Notes under the pieces: generated by a model
The model's database searches: none
Told to the model about the DNA's origin: nothing
The model's input: only the letters and a program-made list of their open reading frames with translations
Position numbers and translations under genes: made by a program
Part shown: positions 29,775 to 36,879 of the stretch, one piece after another
Position numbering within the stretch: the stretch's first letter is position 1
Layout of the letters: every line of letters starts with the position of its first letter
Source of the DNA: REEB95 sp035648735
Lineage (GTDB): Bacteria > Pseudomonadota > Alphaproteobacteria > ATCC43930 > CGMCC-115725
DNA: 58,711 nucleotides
Direction of reading: 5' to 3'
Assembly (NCBI GenBank): GCA_035648735.1
Contig: DASRKX010000045.1
Span: forward strand, 1 to 58,711

Positions 29775-30374
29775 ATGACCCCGCGTTTTGCCGTCCGCGC
29801 TCCGCTTGTCCTGTTTCTCGCGGCGAGCCTGCTTACCGCCTGCTCCTCGGCGCCGCCGGCACCGCAATTTCCGGATCTGCGTTTCACCGACAAGCCGCCG
29901 CTGCAACTCGCGGTCGCCTCGGTCGATCTGCGCGAGGTTTATCTGCCGCCCGGCCATGCGCCGAACGTCGACCATCTTTTTCCGGTCACGCCGGTTCATG
30001 CGGTCGAGAGCTGGGCGCATGATCGGCTGAGCCCCACCGGGAGCGGCCCGCTGCGCGCGGTCATGACCATCGAGGATTCCAGCGTGATCGAGACCGACCT
30101 GGCCAAGCAAACCGGCGTCAATGCGTGGTTCACCACCCAGCAATCGGAGCGCTACGATCTGTCGATCGCGGCAACGGTCAACATCGTCGATCCGACGGGC
30201 CTCGTGGTGCGCTCCGCCACGGTGAAGACGACGCGCTCGCAGACCGTGCTGGAGAACGCCTCGCCGAACCAGCGCGATCATGTCTTCTATGACATGACCA
30301 AGGCGGCGATGGCCGATTTCGACCAGCGCATGGAATCCGAGATGCGCAGTCACTTCGGCGACTATTTGCGGTAG
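29775..30374 (+). CDS. Predicted outer-membrane lipoprotein of unknown function
   Basis: A 199-residue protein with a lipoprotein signal: basic start, hydrophobic run LVLFLAASLLTAC with the lipobox LLTAC (cysteine at about residue 23). The mature domain is about 175 residues with a beta-rich look (PLQLAVASVDLREVYLPPG). I do not recognise a family. GGAGAGG precedes the ATG at 29775. It converges on folE with 11 bases between. Confidence 0.75.
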   Translation: MTPRFAVRAPLVLFLAASLLTACSSAPPAPQFPDLRFTDKPPLQLAVASVDLREVYLPPGHAPNVDHLFPVTPVHAVESWAHDRLSPTGSGPLRAVMTIEDSSVIETDLAKQTGVNAWFTTQQSERYDLSIAATVNIVDPTGLVVRSATVKTTRSQTVLENASPNQRDHVFYDMTKAAMADFDQRMESEMRSHFGDYLR

Positions 30375-30385
30375 CCGCCGGCGCG

Positions 30386-31015
30386 TCAGACGTTCGGCGC
30401 GAGCGACGGCGAACCGATCAAGGAGAGGAATTCGCGCCGCGTCGTCGGGTCGTCGCGGAAGGCGCCCAGCATGTGCGACGTCACCATGGCGACGCCGCTT
30501 TTATGGACCCCGCGCGTCGTCATGCATTGATGCGCCGCCTCGACCACCACGGCGACGCCCTTCGGCTTCAAGGCATCGTTGAGCGCATTGGCAATCTGCG
30601 CGTTCATCTTTTCCTGAATCTGCAGCCGCTTGGAGAAGACGTCGACCAGACGCGCCAGTTTCGAGATGCCGATGACGCGCCGGTTCGGCAGATAGGCGAC
30701 GTGCACCTTGCCGATGATCGGCGCCATGTGGTGCTCGCAATGGCTTTCGAAGCGGATGTCGCGCAGCACGACCATCTCGTCGTAGCCGTCGGTCTCCTTG
30801 AAGGTACGCCCGAGAATGTCGGCCGGATCGACGGCGTAGCCAGCGAAATATTCCTCATAGGCGCGGACGACGCGCGCCGGCGTATTGCGCAAGCCCTCGC
30901 GCGCCGGATCGTCGCCGGCCCAGCGCAGCAGCACGCACACCGCCGCTTCGGCGTCCGCGCGCGACGGGCGCGAAGCGCCGCCTCCGTTGCGTTTCGTCTT
31001 GTTGTTGGCGGCCAT
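30386..31015 (-). CDS. folE: GTP cyclohydrolase I
   Basis: Makes dihydroneopterin triphosphate from GTP, first step of folate synthesis; 209 aa. The zinc ligands are in ESHCEHHMAPIIGKVHVAYLP (C near residue 100, histidines after it) and in QCMTTRGV near 170. Other conserved parts are GLRNTPARVVRAYEE and VIGISKLARLVDVFSKRLQ. The ATG at 31015 has GGAAAGGAAAC upstream; a longer frame adds only a basic stretch. Confidence 0.96.
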   Translation of the reverse strand: MAANNKTKRNGGGASRPSRADAEAAVCVLLRWAGDDPAREGLRNTPARVVRAYEEYFAGYAVDPADILGRTFKETDGYDEMVVLRDIRFESHCEHHMAPIIGKVHVAYLPNRRVIGISKLARLVDVFSKRLQIQEKMNAQIANALNDALKPKGVAVVVEAAHQCMTTRGVHKSGVAMVTSHMLGAFRDDPTTRREFLSLIGSPSLAPNV

Positions 31016-31059
31016 CGAAATTCGTTTCCTTTCCGGTCTTGCCTTGCGCCGCGCCGTGC

Positions 31060-31452
31060 TCACTGGAGCCGCGACGCCTGGTGGGGAGAGTCGAGCGAGA
31101 AGGCAGGAATGGCGACGTCGAAGCCCTTACCGTCCGACGTTTCCATGTGATAGGTGCCCGCCATGATGCCCGACGGCGTGTTCAAAGGCGTGCCGCTGGT
31201 ATATTCGAAGGTTTCCCCGGGCGCCAGCACCGGCTGCTCGCCGACCACGCCCGGACCGCGCACTTCCTGCACGTTGCCGCGGCCGTCGGTGATCCGCCAA
31301 TGCCGCCGGCGCAGCTGCACGGTTTCGCTCCCCTGGTTCTCGATGCGGACGTTGTAGGCCCAGACGAAATGGCCCTCGGCCGGCGAGGACTGATCCTCGA
31401 GGTAAAAGGGCTTCACCGTCACTTTGATCGAACGGGTCGTCTCCGAATACAT
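31060..31452 (-). CDS. apaG: ApaG family protein
   Basis: A 130-residue protein of the ApaG/DUF525 family with an FnIII-like fold. Diagnostic parts are FVWAYNVRIENQGSETVQLRRRHWRITD and the glycine loop RGPGVVGEQPVLAPGETFEYTSGTPLN, then SGIMAGTYHME. Role in vivo is unclear (linked to Co/Mg resistance in enteric bacteria). GGAGG precedes the ATG at 31452. The frame continues upstream without family similarity. It lies 44 bp upstream of folE. Confidence 0.92.
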   Translation of the reverse strand: MYSETTRSIKVTVKPFYLEDQSSPAEGHFVWAYNVRIENQGSETVQLRRRHWRITDGRGNVQEVRGPGVVGEQPVLAPGETFEYTSGTPLNTPSGIMAGTYHMETSDGKGFDVAIPAFSLDSPHQASRLQ

Positions 31453-31700
31453 CCGCGCCTCCAAGACGACTCCTGCCGGCCATGGCTGGGGTCCGACGCC
31501 GAAACCCGGCGATTCTGGGCCGGCGCGGCCGCCCGTCAAGCAGCCCGCCGCCGGGCCGCACCCGACGGTTAGGGAAAATTTAGGGTACCTCAAGGAATTG
31601 TTCATGACTTTCACGATAAATTGCCCGATCGCCCCTTGGAAGCTCCCGCATGGCGGGTGTGCCGCCAACGCAGGTCGCTCCGGGGCGGACGGTGAAGACC

Positions 31701-32048
31701 ATGGCGTCGTTTTATCCGCGATTGATCGGCGGCTTTTTTCTTTTCCTCGGCATCGGCGTTCTCGTGGGCGCCGCCCTCGGAATGTTCATCGCCCTCGCCT
31801 CCCTGCCCCTCGTCGGGCTCTTCCCCCCACCGACCAGCGCGCCGCAGATCGCCATCATCGCCGCCGCCATCGCCGGCCTCGCCACCGCCGCGATCGTCAC
31901 CGCCCTCGGCGTCGGAGCGTGGCACAAGCGGCTGCAGGCCGATCTCTATCGCGAACGCAGCCGTCGCCTCCATCAGGAGATCGCGCCGCCGGCGCGCCCG
32001 CTTGGTTCGGACCGGCCGGCCGCCCTGCCTTCGCGCCGTCGCGCCTGA
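31701..32048 (+). CDS. Small membrane protein of unknown function
   Basis: A 115-residue protein with two predicted helices (about 7-30, GGFFLFLGIGVLVGAALGMF, and 48-72, IAIIAAAIAGLATAAIVTALG). A basic tail follows. The ATG at 31701 places the first helix at the N-terminus; a longer start at 31650 adds 17 residues. It is divergent from apaG and upstream of the fluoride riboswitch. No family recognised. Confidence 0.6.
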   Translation: MASFYPRLIGGFFLFLGIGVLVGAALGMFIALASLPLVGLFPPPTSAPQIAIIAAAIAGLATAAIVTALGVGAWHKRLQADLYRERSRRLHQEIAPPARPLGSDRPAALPSRRRA

Positions 32049-32102
32049 TCGCGGCCGCCGGCGCCGGTTGCGATGACCCGCCGTTTCATCTATAGCTGAA
32101 CC

Positions 32103-32166
32103 TGATGGGGATGGAGTCCCCCGAAACTGCCCGAAGCGCAAGCCCAGGGCTGATGACTCCTACCGC
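32103..32166 (+). ncRNA. Fluoride riboswitch aptamer (crcB motif)
   Basis: The sequence follows the crcB/fluoride riboswitch pattern. GGGG-ATGGAGT-CCCC forms P1 (32107-32110 with 32118-32121). A second stem pairs 32129-32132 with 32147-32150. GGAGT (32113-32117) pairs with ACTCC (32156-32160) after the conserved CTGATG. The order AACTGCC...GGGCTGATGACTCCTAC matches the family consensus. The next gene is fluC. An overlapping hairpin (32156-32166 with 32175-32185, 11 pairs, one U-G) should compete with the aptamer; see findings. Confidence 0.92.
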
Positions 32167-32193
32167 GCCAAGATGCGGTGGGAGTCCGTCCGG

Positions 32194-32217
32194 AACCCGC
32201 CGCGAGGCGGGTTTTTT
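32194..32217 (+). terminator. Intrinsic terminator of the fluoride riboswitch
   Basis: AACCCGCC (32194-32201), loop GCGA, GGCGGGTT (32206-32213), then a run of Ts ending at 32217, just before the fluC ribosome-binding site. The 5' arm can alternatively pair with GCGGTGGG (32175-32182), an antiterminator. Confidence 0.85.
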
Positions 32218-32249
32218 CTTGCCCGCCGATTTCATCAGGAGGCCTGCGC

Positions 32250-32627
32250 ATGACGTATCTCTGGGTCGCATTGGGCGGCGCGCTCGGTTCGGTCGCGCGC
32301 TATCTCGTCGGCATCCACGGCGGCAGGCTTCTCGGCACTGCCTTCCCCTGGTCGACGCTCATCATCAACGTGACCGGCTCGTTTCTCATCGGCGTCTTCG
32401 CCGAAAGCTTCGCGCTGCGGTGGGACGCGGCGCCTTCGACGCGGGTGTTCCTCGTCGTCGGCATCTGCGGCGGCTACACCACCTTCTCCACCTTCTCGCT
32501 CGAGGTGGTGACGCTCATCAACCGCGACCAGTATCTTGCCGCCGCCGCCTATATCCTCGCTTCGGTCGTGGTATCGGTCGTGGCATTGTTCGCCGGCCTC
32601 CACCTCATGCGGGCGGTATTGGATTGA
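32250..32627 (+). CDS. crcB: Fluoride ion channel FluC/CrcB
   Basis: Dual-topology fluoride exporter that protects the cell from fluoride; 125 aa, four membrane helices. Family motifs are GGALGSVARYLVG (about 9-21), FPWSTLIINVTGSFLIG (about 33-49) and the central break GGYTTFSTFSLEVV (about 73-86). AGGAGG stands eight bases before the ATG. The upstream fluoride riboswitch confirms the function. It ends 24 bp before the left repeat of the mobile element. Confidence 0.96.
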   Translation: MTYLWVALGGALGSVARYLVGIHGGRLLGTAFPWSTLIINVTGSFLIGVFAESFALRWDAAPSTRVFLVVGICGGYTTFSTFSLEVVTLINRDQYLAAAAYILASVVVSVVALFAGLHLMRAVLD

Positions 32628-32651
32628 ACGACCACAGACCTTGGGGAGAAA

Positions 32652-32696
32652 TGGTGGAGCAGAGGGGGATCGAACCCCTGACCTCGACATTGCGAA
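32652..32696. repeat. Left attachment site: truncated tRNA-Ala 3' part
   Basis: Identical to 47305-47349 (45 of 45 bases) and equal to tRNA-Ala positions 32-76 read on the minus strand. Beyond base 32696 the match stops and no 5' half of a tRNA follows, so it is not a functional tRNA. The 304 bases between fluC and the next gene hold only this site and AT-richer DNA with no gene. Confidence 0.9.
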
Positions 32697-32931
32697 GGCT
32701 GCGTGCATATCCGCTAACTATATGACGTTCAAGACGTCTTTCGCGCTGCCTTTTTGGTCTGCACCGATTTTGCACTGGGATCGGCGACCGCTCGACCGTT
32801 GTGGCTGGCCGGTTCTTAGACCAACACTCCGGGATATTCTTCTCAATCATGCGCAGCTTGCCAGGCACACCGGCGCGCAATAGCAGCCAACGGCCTACAG
32901 TCTGTTGTTTGGGGGTTTGAGCTACCTTGAA

Positions 32932-33573
32932 TTAAGCGTTCTGAGCGGTAGTTGGATTTTCAGCAGCTGGCATCGCGTTCTTCATTTCTTCGGTGAGTGT
33001 CGCATAGCGAGCAAGAACGTCACGCTCAAACTGCTCGCATCGGGGCTTGATCGACCAAAGACGGGAGGAGCACCAGGCGACGAACATGGTGATTCCAATA
33101 TCGATGCAGAAAAAAGCAAAAAACCAGAACCCCGTCGCGGAAGAGATCATCCACCCTTCGGGCCACATCGCCGCAGCGGTCGCCCGGATGAAAACATAGA
33201 GCGCTATGATCACCAGGACGCCGACCAGCTTCTTGTCGCGCTTAACGTGGAACGATCGAAGAAACGGCATGACCCAAACGCGTTTTTGCCAGACGCGAAC
33301 TGCGATCCCCCGCGGCGCGTGAAGCTTTTCCCGTCCTACATAGCAAAGGAGCCGGAATTCATCGCATTCGAACCTGAGATTGAGGTGAGAATTCCCGTCT
33401 TTGTACAGCCCGAAGCGCAGGAGCATTTGCTTCACTGCCGCTTCGATAGCCGTCAGTTCCTTGTTGAGCCGGTCGACCTCGCCATGGACCCGATCCAAGC
33501 CGAGATAGCCGACACCTAAAATAAGAGCGAAGGCGCCAAGGTGCAGCAGCGCCGCCACGGACTCGGTAGTCAT
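32932..33573 (-). CDS. Cargo membrane protein, unknown function
   Basis: A 213-residue protein with a helix at about 5-25 (AALLHLGAFALILGVGYLGL), a short coiled coil (about 26-50, EVDRLNKELTAIEAAVKQM), a soluble segment, and two more helices (about 115-135 and 147-170). GGGGGAA precedes the ATG at 33573. It is the second gene of a two-gene operon in the element and has visibly lower GC than host genes (31 of 60 bases in a sampled stretch). No family recognised. A defence or superinfection role is only an inference from its place. Confidence 0.65.
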   Translation of the reverse strand: MTTESVAALLHLGAFALILGVGYLGLDRVHGEVDRLNKELTAIEAAVKQMLLRFGLYKDGNSHLNLRFECDEFRLLCYVGREKLHAPRGIAVRVWQKRVWVMPFLRSFHVKRDKKLVGVLVIIALYVFIRATAAAMWPEGWMISSATGFWFFAFFCIDIGITMFVAWCSSRLWSIKPRCEQFERDVLARYATLTEEMKNAMPAAENPTTAQNA

Positions 33574-33629
33574 CTCGCGTTCCCCCTGGGAACGCAGTGC
33601 ATTCTGCAACGAGTTATGGCGAGCGGCCT

Positions 33630-34166
33630 TTAGGCCGTCTGCAGCACCGCGTTTTTGGCGTGTTTGTCAAAATATTCGTGCAGTCCGGTGCACAACTTAG
33701 GCTCACCGAACTGAATAATGGCCGTCATTTCTTCGCGGTTCTGTTCGAACCGATAGTGCCGCCCGTCAGCAACGACAAAGTGAAAAAGTTCGTTGGATGA
33801 CCGCTGAATGAGATCATAAATGATAATGCGGTTACGCAAATTGGCGGCGGCCAGCGCCGCCAACAGCGCATGGTTGGGCGCGATCGGCCGTTCCGGCAAC
33901 ACGCGGATGCTCGCGCCCGGTTGGCGCGCGAACGCTACGGCCGCGTCGATGACTTCCTGTGTGCAATAAACATCCGGGTCGAGCGCGCCAGTCAGAATTT
34001 CGACATGGTTCCGCGCATGCCGAAAGATTGCGGCGATCACGACGGCGGCGTGCTCATGGCTGAAATTCGAGAAAGTCTCACTCGGCTTGTCGCCAGCCGC
34101 CATAGTGGCGACGAAGCGGCGGTACTCTTCAAGATCGGTCATCGGAGATACCTTAGCGTCGGCCAT
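33630..34166 (-). CDS. Cargo soluble protein, unknown function
   Basis: A 178-residue alpha/beta-looking protein. Segments such as FRHARNHVEILTGALDPDVY and GASIRVLPERPIAPNHALL resemble the layout of phospholipase-D-like or sensor domains without the catalytic HxK motif; I cannot name it. It ends HYRFEQNREEMTAIIQFGEP. GGGGAGGGGA precedes the ATG. It is 56 bp upstream of the membrane-protein gene and shares its lower GC, suggesting a two-gene module. Confidence 0.65.
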   Translation of the reverse strand: MADAKVSPMTDLEEYRRFVATMAAGDKPSETFSNFSHEHAAVVIAAIFRHARNHVEILTGALDPDVYCTQEVIDAAVAFARQPGASIRVLPERPIAPNHALLAALAAANLRNRIIIYDLIQRSSNELFHFVVADGRHYRFEQNREEMTAIIQFGEPKLCTGLHEYFDKHAKNAVLQTA

Positions 34167-34302
34167 AACGTCCCCTCCCCCTCAGAACAACCTGACGATG
34201 AATCCGTTCCCGTTCGACACTCGACCAACATCATCCGCTTCAGATGCGGCAATTTCGAGATACTTGGTTTCCGAGTAGCAGCGTGGAACGCCCTCTGTGG
34301 GA

Positions 34303-34323
34303 GCGGCTCGCGTTGCGAGCCGC
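34303..34323. repeat. Strong 9-bp hairpin between integrase and cargo operon
   Basis: GCGGCTCGC, loop GTT, GCGAGCCGC. It lies in a 281-bp stretch (34167-34447) without genes, downstream of the integrase and upstream of the cargo operon. There is no T-tract on either side, so a protein-binding site or a weak terminator is possible. Confidence 0.5.
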
Positions 34324-34447
34324 GGTCAAACCACGGTCCAGAATCTGGCATCATTATCCTGTCGGAGCAATAAAAATGGCGGCCAATTGCGCAAATGTGA
34401 TCGTGGGCCCAACCCCCGAAAAAACCGTAAATTCGCGACTTTTCGGC

Positions 34448-35569
34448 CTAAATCCTCGGTCCTGCCGCCGCGATTCGAACCGGCGCGGTCGCTGGCGCCC
34501 CTCCAATACCCGGGTGCACGCTACCCCATACCCCGGCAATCTCCGCCACCGACCCAGAATGCATGAGGTGAGCATACCGCTCGACCATTGCGGCTGACTG
34601 CCAGCCGCCTTCAGCCTTGAGAAGCAAAGTGTCCTTCGTCAACGCGTAGAACCAGGTCGCCCAGGTGTGGCGCAGATCGTGCGGCGACAGGTTCGGCATA
34701 AACTGCCGATCGTCGCCCTCGCCTTCCCACACACCGAGCCCGGCGCGGCGGCACGCTGTACGCCATGCGGTCTTGATCTGACCGCCGTACTGGCGCCCGG
34801 CATCAGCATAGGGCTCTCCATCGTCGCGGCGGAACACCTTACCGCGGCGCTCGCCGTCCGAATCTGCTGGGAGATTGGCGAGCGCCAGCGTCGCCGCCGG
34901 CGGCAGCCCGGCCGCGCGGTCGCGGCCGTTCTTGGTATCGCGGAACACGGCCTTTGCCGCCAGCAGGTCAACATCCGACCAGTCGAGATCGAGCGCCTCG
35001 GACATGCGGGCGCCGGTGCAGAGGATGAAGAGCAGCAGCGGGCGCAGATGCGGCGCCGCGGATCCTAACAGCCTGAGCGCCTCGGCCGGGGTGAGCCAGC
35101 GGGTTTTGCCGCGCGGGAGGCGCGGTTGCTCGAAGCCGGGCGCGTCACACCAGCCGCGCGCATGGGCATGATTGAGGATGGCGGTGAGCGGCGCATAGAC
35201 GGCCCGCCGCTTGGTTGCCGGCGCGGCATCGGGATCGAGCAACACGGTCACGGCGCGGTCGGCCGCCGCCTGGTCAATGCTCGAGAGCAGGGCGTCGCCG
35301 AAGTGGTCGACGAGCCGCTTCACGTCGGCCTCGGTGCGCTCGCTCCGTTCCTCGAACTCGATATAACTCAGTGCGGTTCGGGCGAAGGAAACAACCGCAC
35401 GTTTCCCGAAGACTGATTCCTCAAGTAGCGCCGCCTCGCGCTTCGCCCGGACGGCATCGGCGATCGCGCGTTGGTCCGTGCCCGTAGTTTCATAGATACG
35501 GATTCCGCGGACGGTTCCCCGCAGGTAATAGACGCGCGAGGTTGCGCGCTGGTAGAGCCGGAGAGGCAT
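34448..35569 (-). CDS. Tyrosine-type site-specific integrase
   Basis: Recombinase that inserts the element in the tRNA gene, 373 aa. The catalytic residues are visible: R in LCTGARMSEAL (about 215), the HxxR box HDLRHTWATWF (about 308-318), and tyrosine in GGWQSAAMVERYAHL (about 342). The N-terminal part (about 60-165) is a core-binding domain. The start at 35569 has AGGAG; the frame upstream is not protein-like. The 3' end overlaps a tRNA T-arm-like sequence (34464-34487). It sits 1.75 kb from the left repeat, with the cargo operon between. Confidence 0.93.
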   Translation of the reverse strand: MPLRLYQRATSRVYYLRGTVRGIRIYETTGTDQRAIADAVRAKREAALLEESVFGKRAVVSFARTALSYIEFEERSERTEADVKRLVDHFGDALLSSIDQAAADRAVTVLLDPDAAPATKRRAVYAPLTAILNHAHARGWCDAPGFEQPRLPRGKTRWLTPAEALRLLGSAAPHLRPLLLFILCTGARMSEALDLDWSDVDLLAAKAVFRDTKNGRDRAAGLPPAATLALANLPADSDGERRGKVFRRDDGEPYADAGRQYGGQIKTAWRTACRRAGLGVWEGEGDDRQFMPNLSPHDLRHTWATWFYALTKDTLLLKAEGGWQSAAMVERYAHLMHSGSVAEIAGVWGSVHPGIGGAPATAPVRIAAAGPRI

Positions 35570-35772
35570 GGCAGGCTCCTGAAGAGGCGGTCGAACTCGC
35601 CCTGTTCGATGATGATGTTGCCGGGCACGCGCCGGCCGCAACCGATTTCTTTGCACCGGTTGCGCAGCCAGCGGAGGTTCTTGATGTGCAGGCGCCGGGC
35701 CGCCTGTTCGAGCGTGATGGGCCACGACTCCACAGACCCGCTCACCGGTTGGTCAGCTCGCGGGGTGCCCAT
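35368..35772 (-). CDS. Excisionase-like HTH protein overlapping the integrase start
   Basis: The first 70 residues read as a helix-turn-helix DNA-binding protein (WPITLEQAARRLHIKNLRWL, then GNIIIEQGEFDRLFRSL). It lies immediately upstream of the integrase, as expected for an excisionase. The frame then runs about 200 bp into the integrase gene in another phase with a Ser/Arg-rich, unconvincing tail. The real protein may be shorter or frameshifted. It overlaps the end of the upstream regulator by about 20 bp. Confidence 0.5.
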   Translation of the reverse strand: MGTPRADQPVSGSVESWPITLEQAARRLHIKNLRWLRNRCKEIGCGRRVPGNIIIEQGEFDRLFRSLPCLSGSTSAQPRASITCGEPSAESVSMKLRARTNARSPMPSGRSARRRYLRNQSSGNVRLFPSPEPH

Positions 35773-36325
35773 CGGCGCTCTCGACCTCTTCCATAACGAT
35801 CGCCTGCACATCTCGTGCTAGCTGTTTGAGTAGGGATCCACCGATTGTGGCCGACACGCTGATTTCTGGCTCCGCAACCCGCTGGCCGGTGGCAAACTCG
35901 ACGGTCTTTTCTGAATGGTTTTCAGCGGGATCGTAATATTTTATTTGAGCGCGCGCGGCAGTACGCGACACGCTAATTTCTATGATGTTCTCAGCCTTGC
36001 CGGTCGAAAACAGCGCTGCGTCGAACGCGTCACGGAACGTTCGCATCCCTGTATAGGGACATCTCTCGTGGCCCCGCGGCCGAGCGGCCGCCACCTTGCG
36101 AGTGCGGGACGCTGTCTCCGCCAGGCTATCGGTCGCAAGAACCGAAATGATTAGCAGCGCCAGCGCGCGCGCCGTAACGCGAACGCCGCTGCCCGGGCCT
36201 CGGCCGCCCTCGATCTCGAGTAACCCCCCGCGCACAAGAGCGCGCTGGCGCTCATAAAGCGCGGCGGCTGAAACGCCGAGAAGCCGCCCAAGTCCGGGCG
36301 TGTACCCCTTAAGCGAAGAAGACAT
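35753..36325 (-). CDS. Winged-helix phage regulator
   Basis: A 190-residue protein. Residues about 8-55 form a winged-helix-like unit (LGRLLGVSAAALYERQRALV, RGGLLEIEGGRGPGSGVRVT). The rest is of unknown function with an amphipathic C-terminus. GAGGG precedes the ATG. It is divergent from an excisionase-type protein, with two related inverted repeats between them. It probably acts as the element's repressor, by analogy. Confidence 0.65.
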   Translation of the reverse strand: MSSSLKGYTPGLGRLLGVSAAALYERQRALVRGGLLEIEGGRGPGSGVRVTARALALLIISVLATDSLAETASRTRKVAAARPRGHERCPYTGMRTFRDAFDAALFSTGKAENIIEISVSRTAARAQIKYYDPAENHSEKTVEFATGQRVAEPEISVSATIGGSLLKQLARDVQAIVMEEVESADGHPAS

Positions 36326-36372
36326 AGCCGCCGGCCCTCTGAATCATCACTGAGGTTTATATAGCGGTACAA

Positions 36373-36443
36373 TGGTGTATGTCCACCACTTTTGTCTTGC
36401 GAACGAGACACGCAGGGATTAATAGTGGTCCGTCACCACTATT
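36373..36443. promoter_or_regulatory. Paired operator-like inverted repeats in the divergent early promoter region
   Basis: Two inverted repeats share the half-site GTGGT/ACCAC or a close form. The first is TGGTG-(6)-CACCA (36373-36377 with 36384-36388). The second is AATAGTGGT-(5)-ACCACTATT (36421-36429 with 36435-36443), a perfect 9-bp repeat ending 13 bases before an ATG. They lie between divergent genes for a winged-helix regulator and an excisionase-type protein. Confidence 0.6.
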
Positions 36444-36456
36444 CAGCGAGGAAATA

Positions 36457-36639
36457 ATGTCTGCCGTAGCCGCAAAAACATACAGCGTTGAGGAGGCGGC
36501 GCGATTACTCGGCATCGGGCGAAATCACGCATATGAAGCCGCCAAGCGCGGAGACATCCCCTGCATCAAGATCGGAAAGCGCGTGCTGGTTCCGAAGGCA
36601 GCGCTCGATCGGCTGCTCGACGGAAAAACAGCGGCATAA
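36457..36639 (+). CDS. Excisionase/HTH_17-type DNA-binding protein
   Basis: A 60-residue protein with the typical excisionase-family winged helix: YSVEEAARLLGIGRNHAYEA, then GDIPCIKIGKRVLVPKAALDRLL. GAGGAA precedes the ATG. First gene of the rightward operon; the next ATG is three bases after its stop. It may be a recombination directionality factor or a transcription regulator. Confidence 0.85.
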   Translation: MSAVAAKTYSVEEAARLLGIGRNHAYEAAKRGDIPCIKIGKRVLVPKAALDRLLDGKTAA

Positions 36640-36642
36640 CCG

Positions 36643-36879
36643 ATGTCGACGCTACGGCCATTCCGGGCCTATTCCGCCCGCGGGTACATCGGGAATTTTT
36701 TCATACGCCAAGACGCGGAACGCCTTTTTGCGCCGGTCGGTCGCGCTGTGATCATCGATGAACGAACCGGCGACCGCTTCCGCCGTAGGCTCGACGGGCG
36801 GTGGGAGCAAGATGGCGTCGACCGCGTAACCGCAACGGCGCGCCGCCAGCGCACAGCCCAAATGGCCGCCGCCGAATGA
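36643..36879 (+). CDS. Small hypothetical protein of the element
   Basis: A 78-residue protein, weakly basic, with no recognised domain. The middle (RAVIIDERTGDRFRRRLDGRW) could be a small beta domain. It is supported by position: it starts three bases after the excisionase-type gene and its stop overlaps the next start as ATGA. Confidence 0.55.
   Translation: MSTLRPFRAYSARGYIGNFFIRQDAERLFAPVGRAVIIDERTGDRFRRRLDGRWEQDGVDRVTATARRQRTAQMAAAE

Noticed and set aside
32652..32696. A second functional tRNA-Ala gene
   Set aside because: Only positions 32-76 are present; no 5' acceptor strand, D arm or full anticodon stem follows.
32905..33519. Plus-strand 204-codon frame over the cargo membrane-protein gene
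   Set aside because: It lacks a ribosome-binding site and has an acidic/basic shadow composition. The minus-strand frame has membrane helices and a good start.
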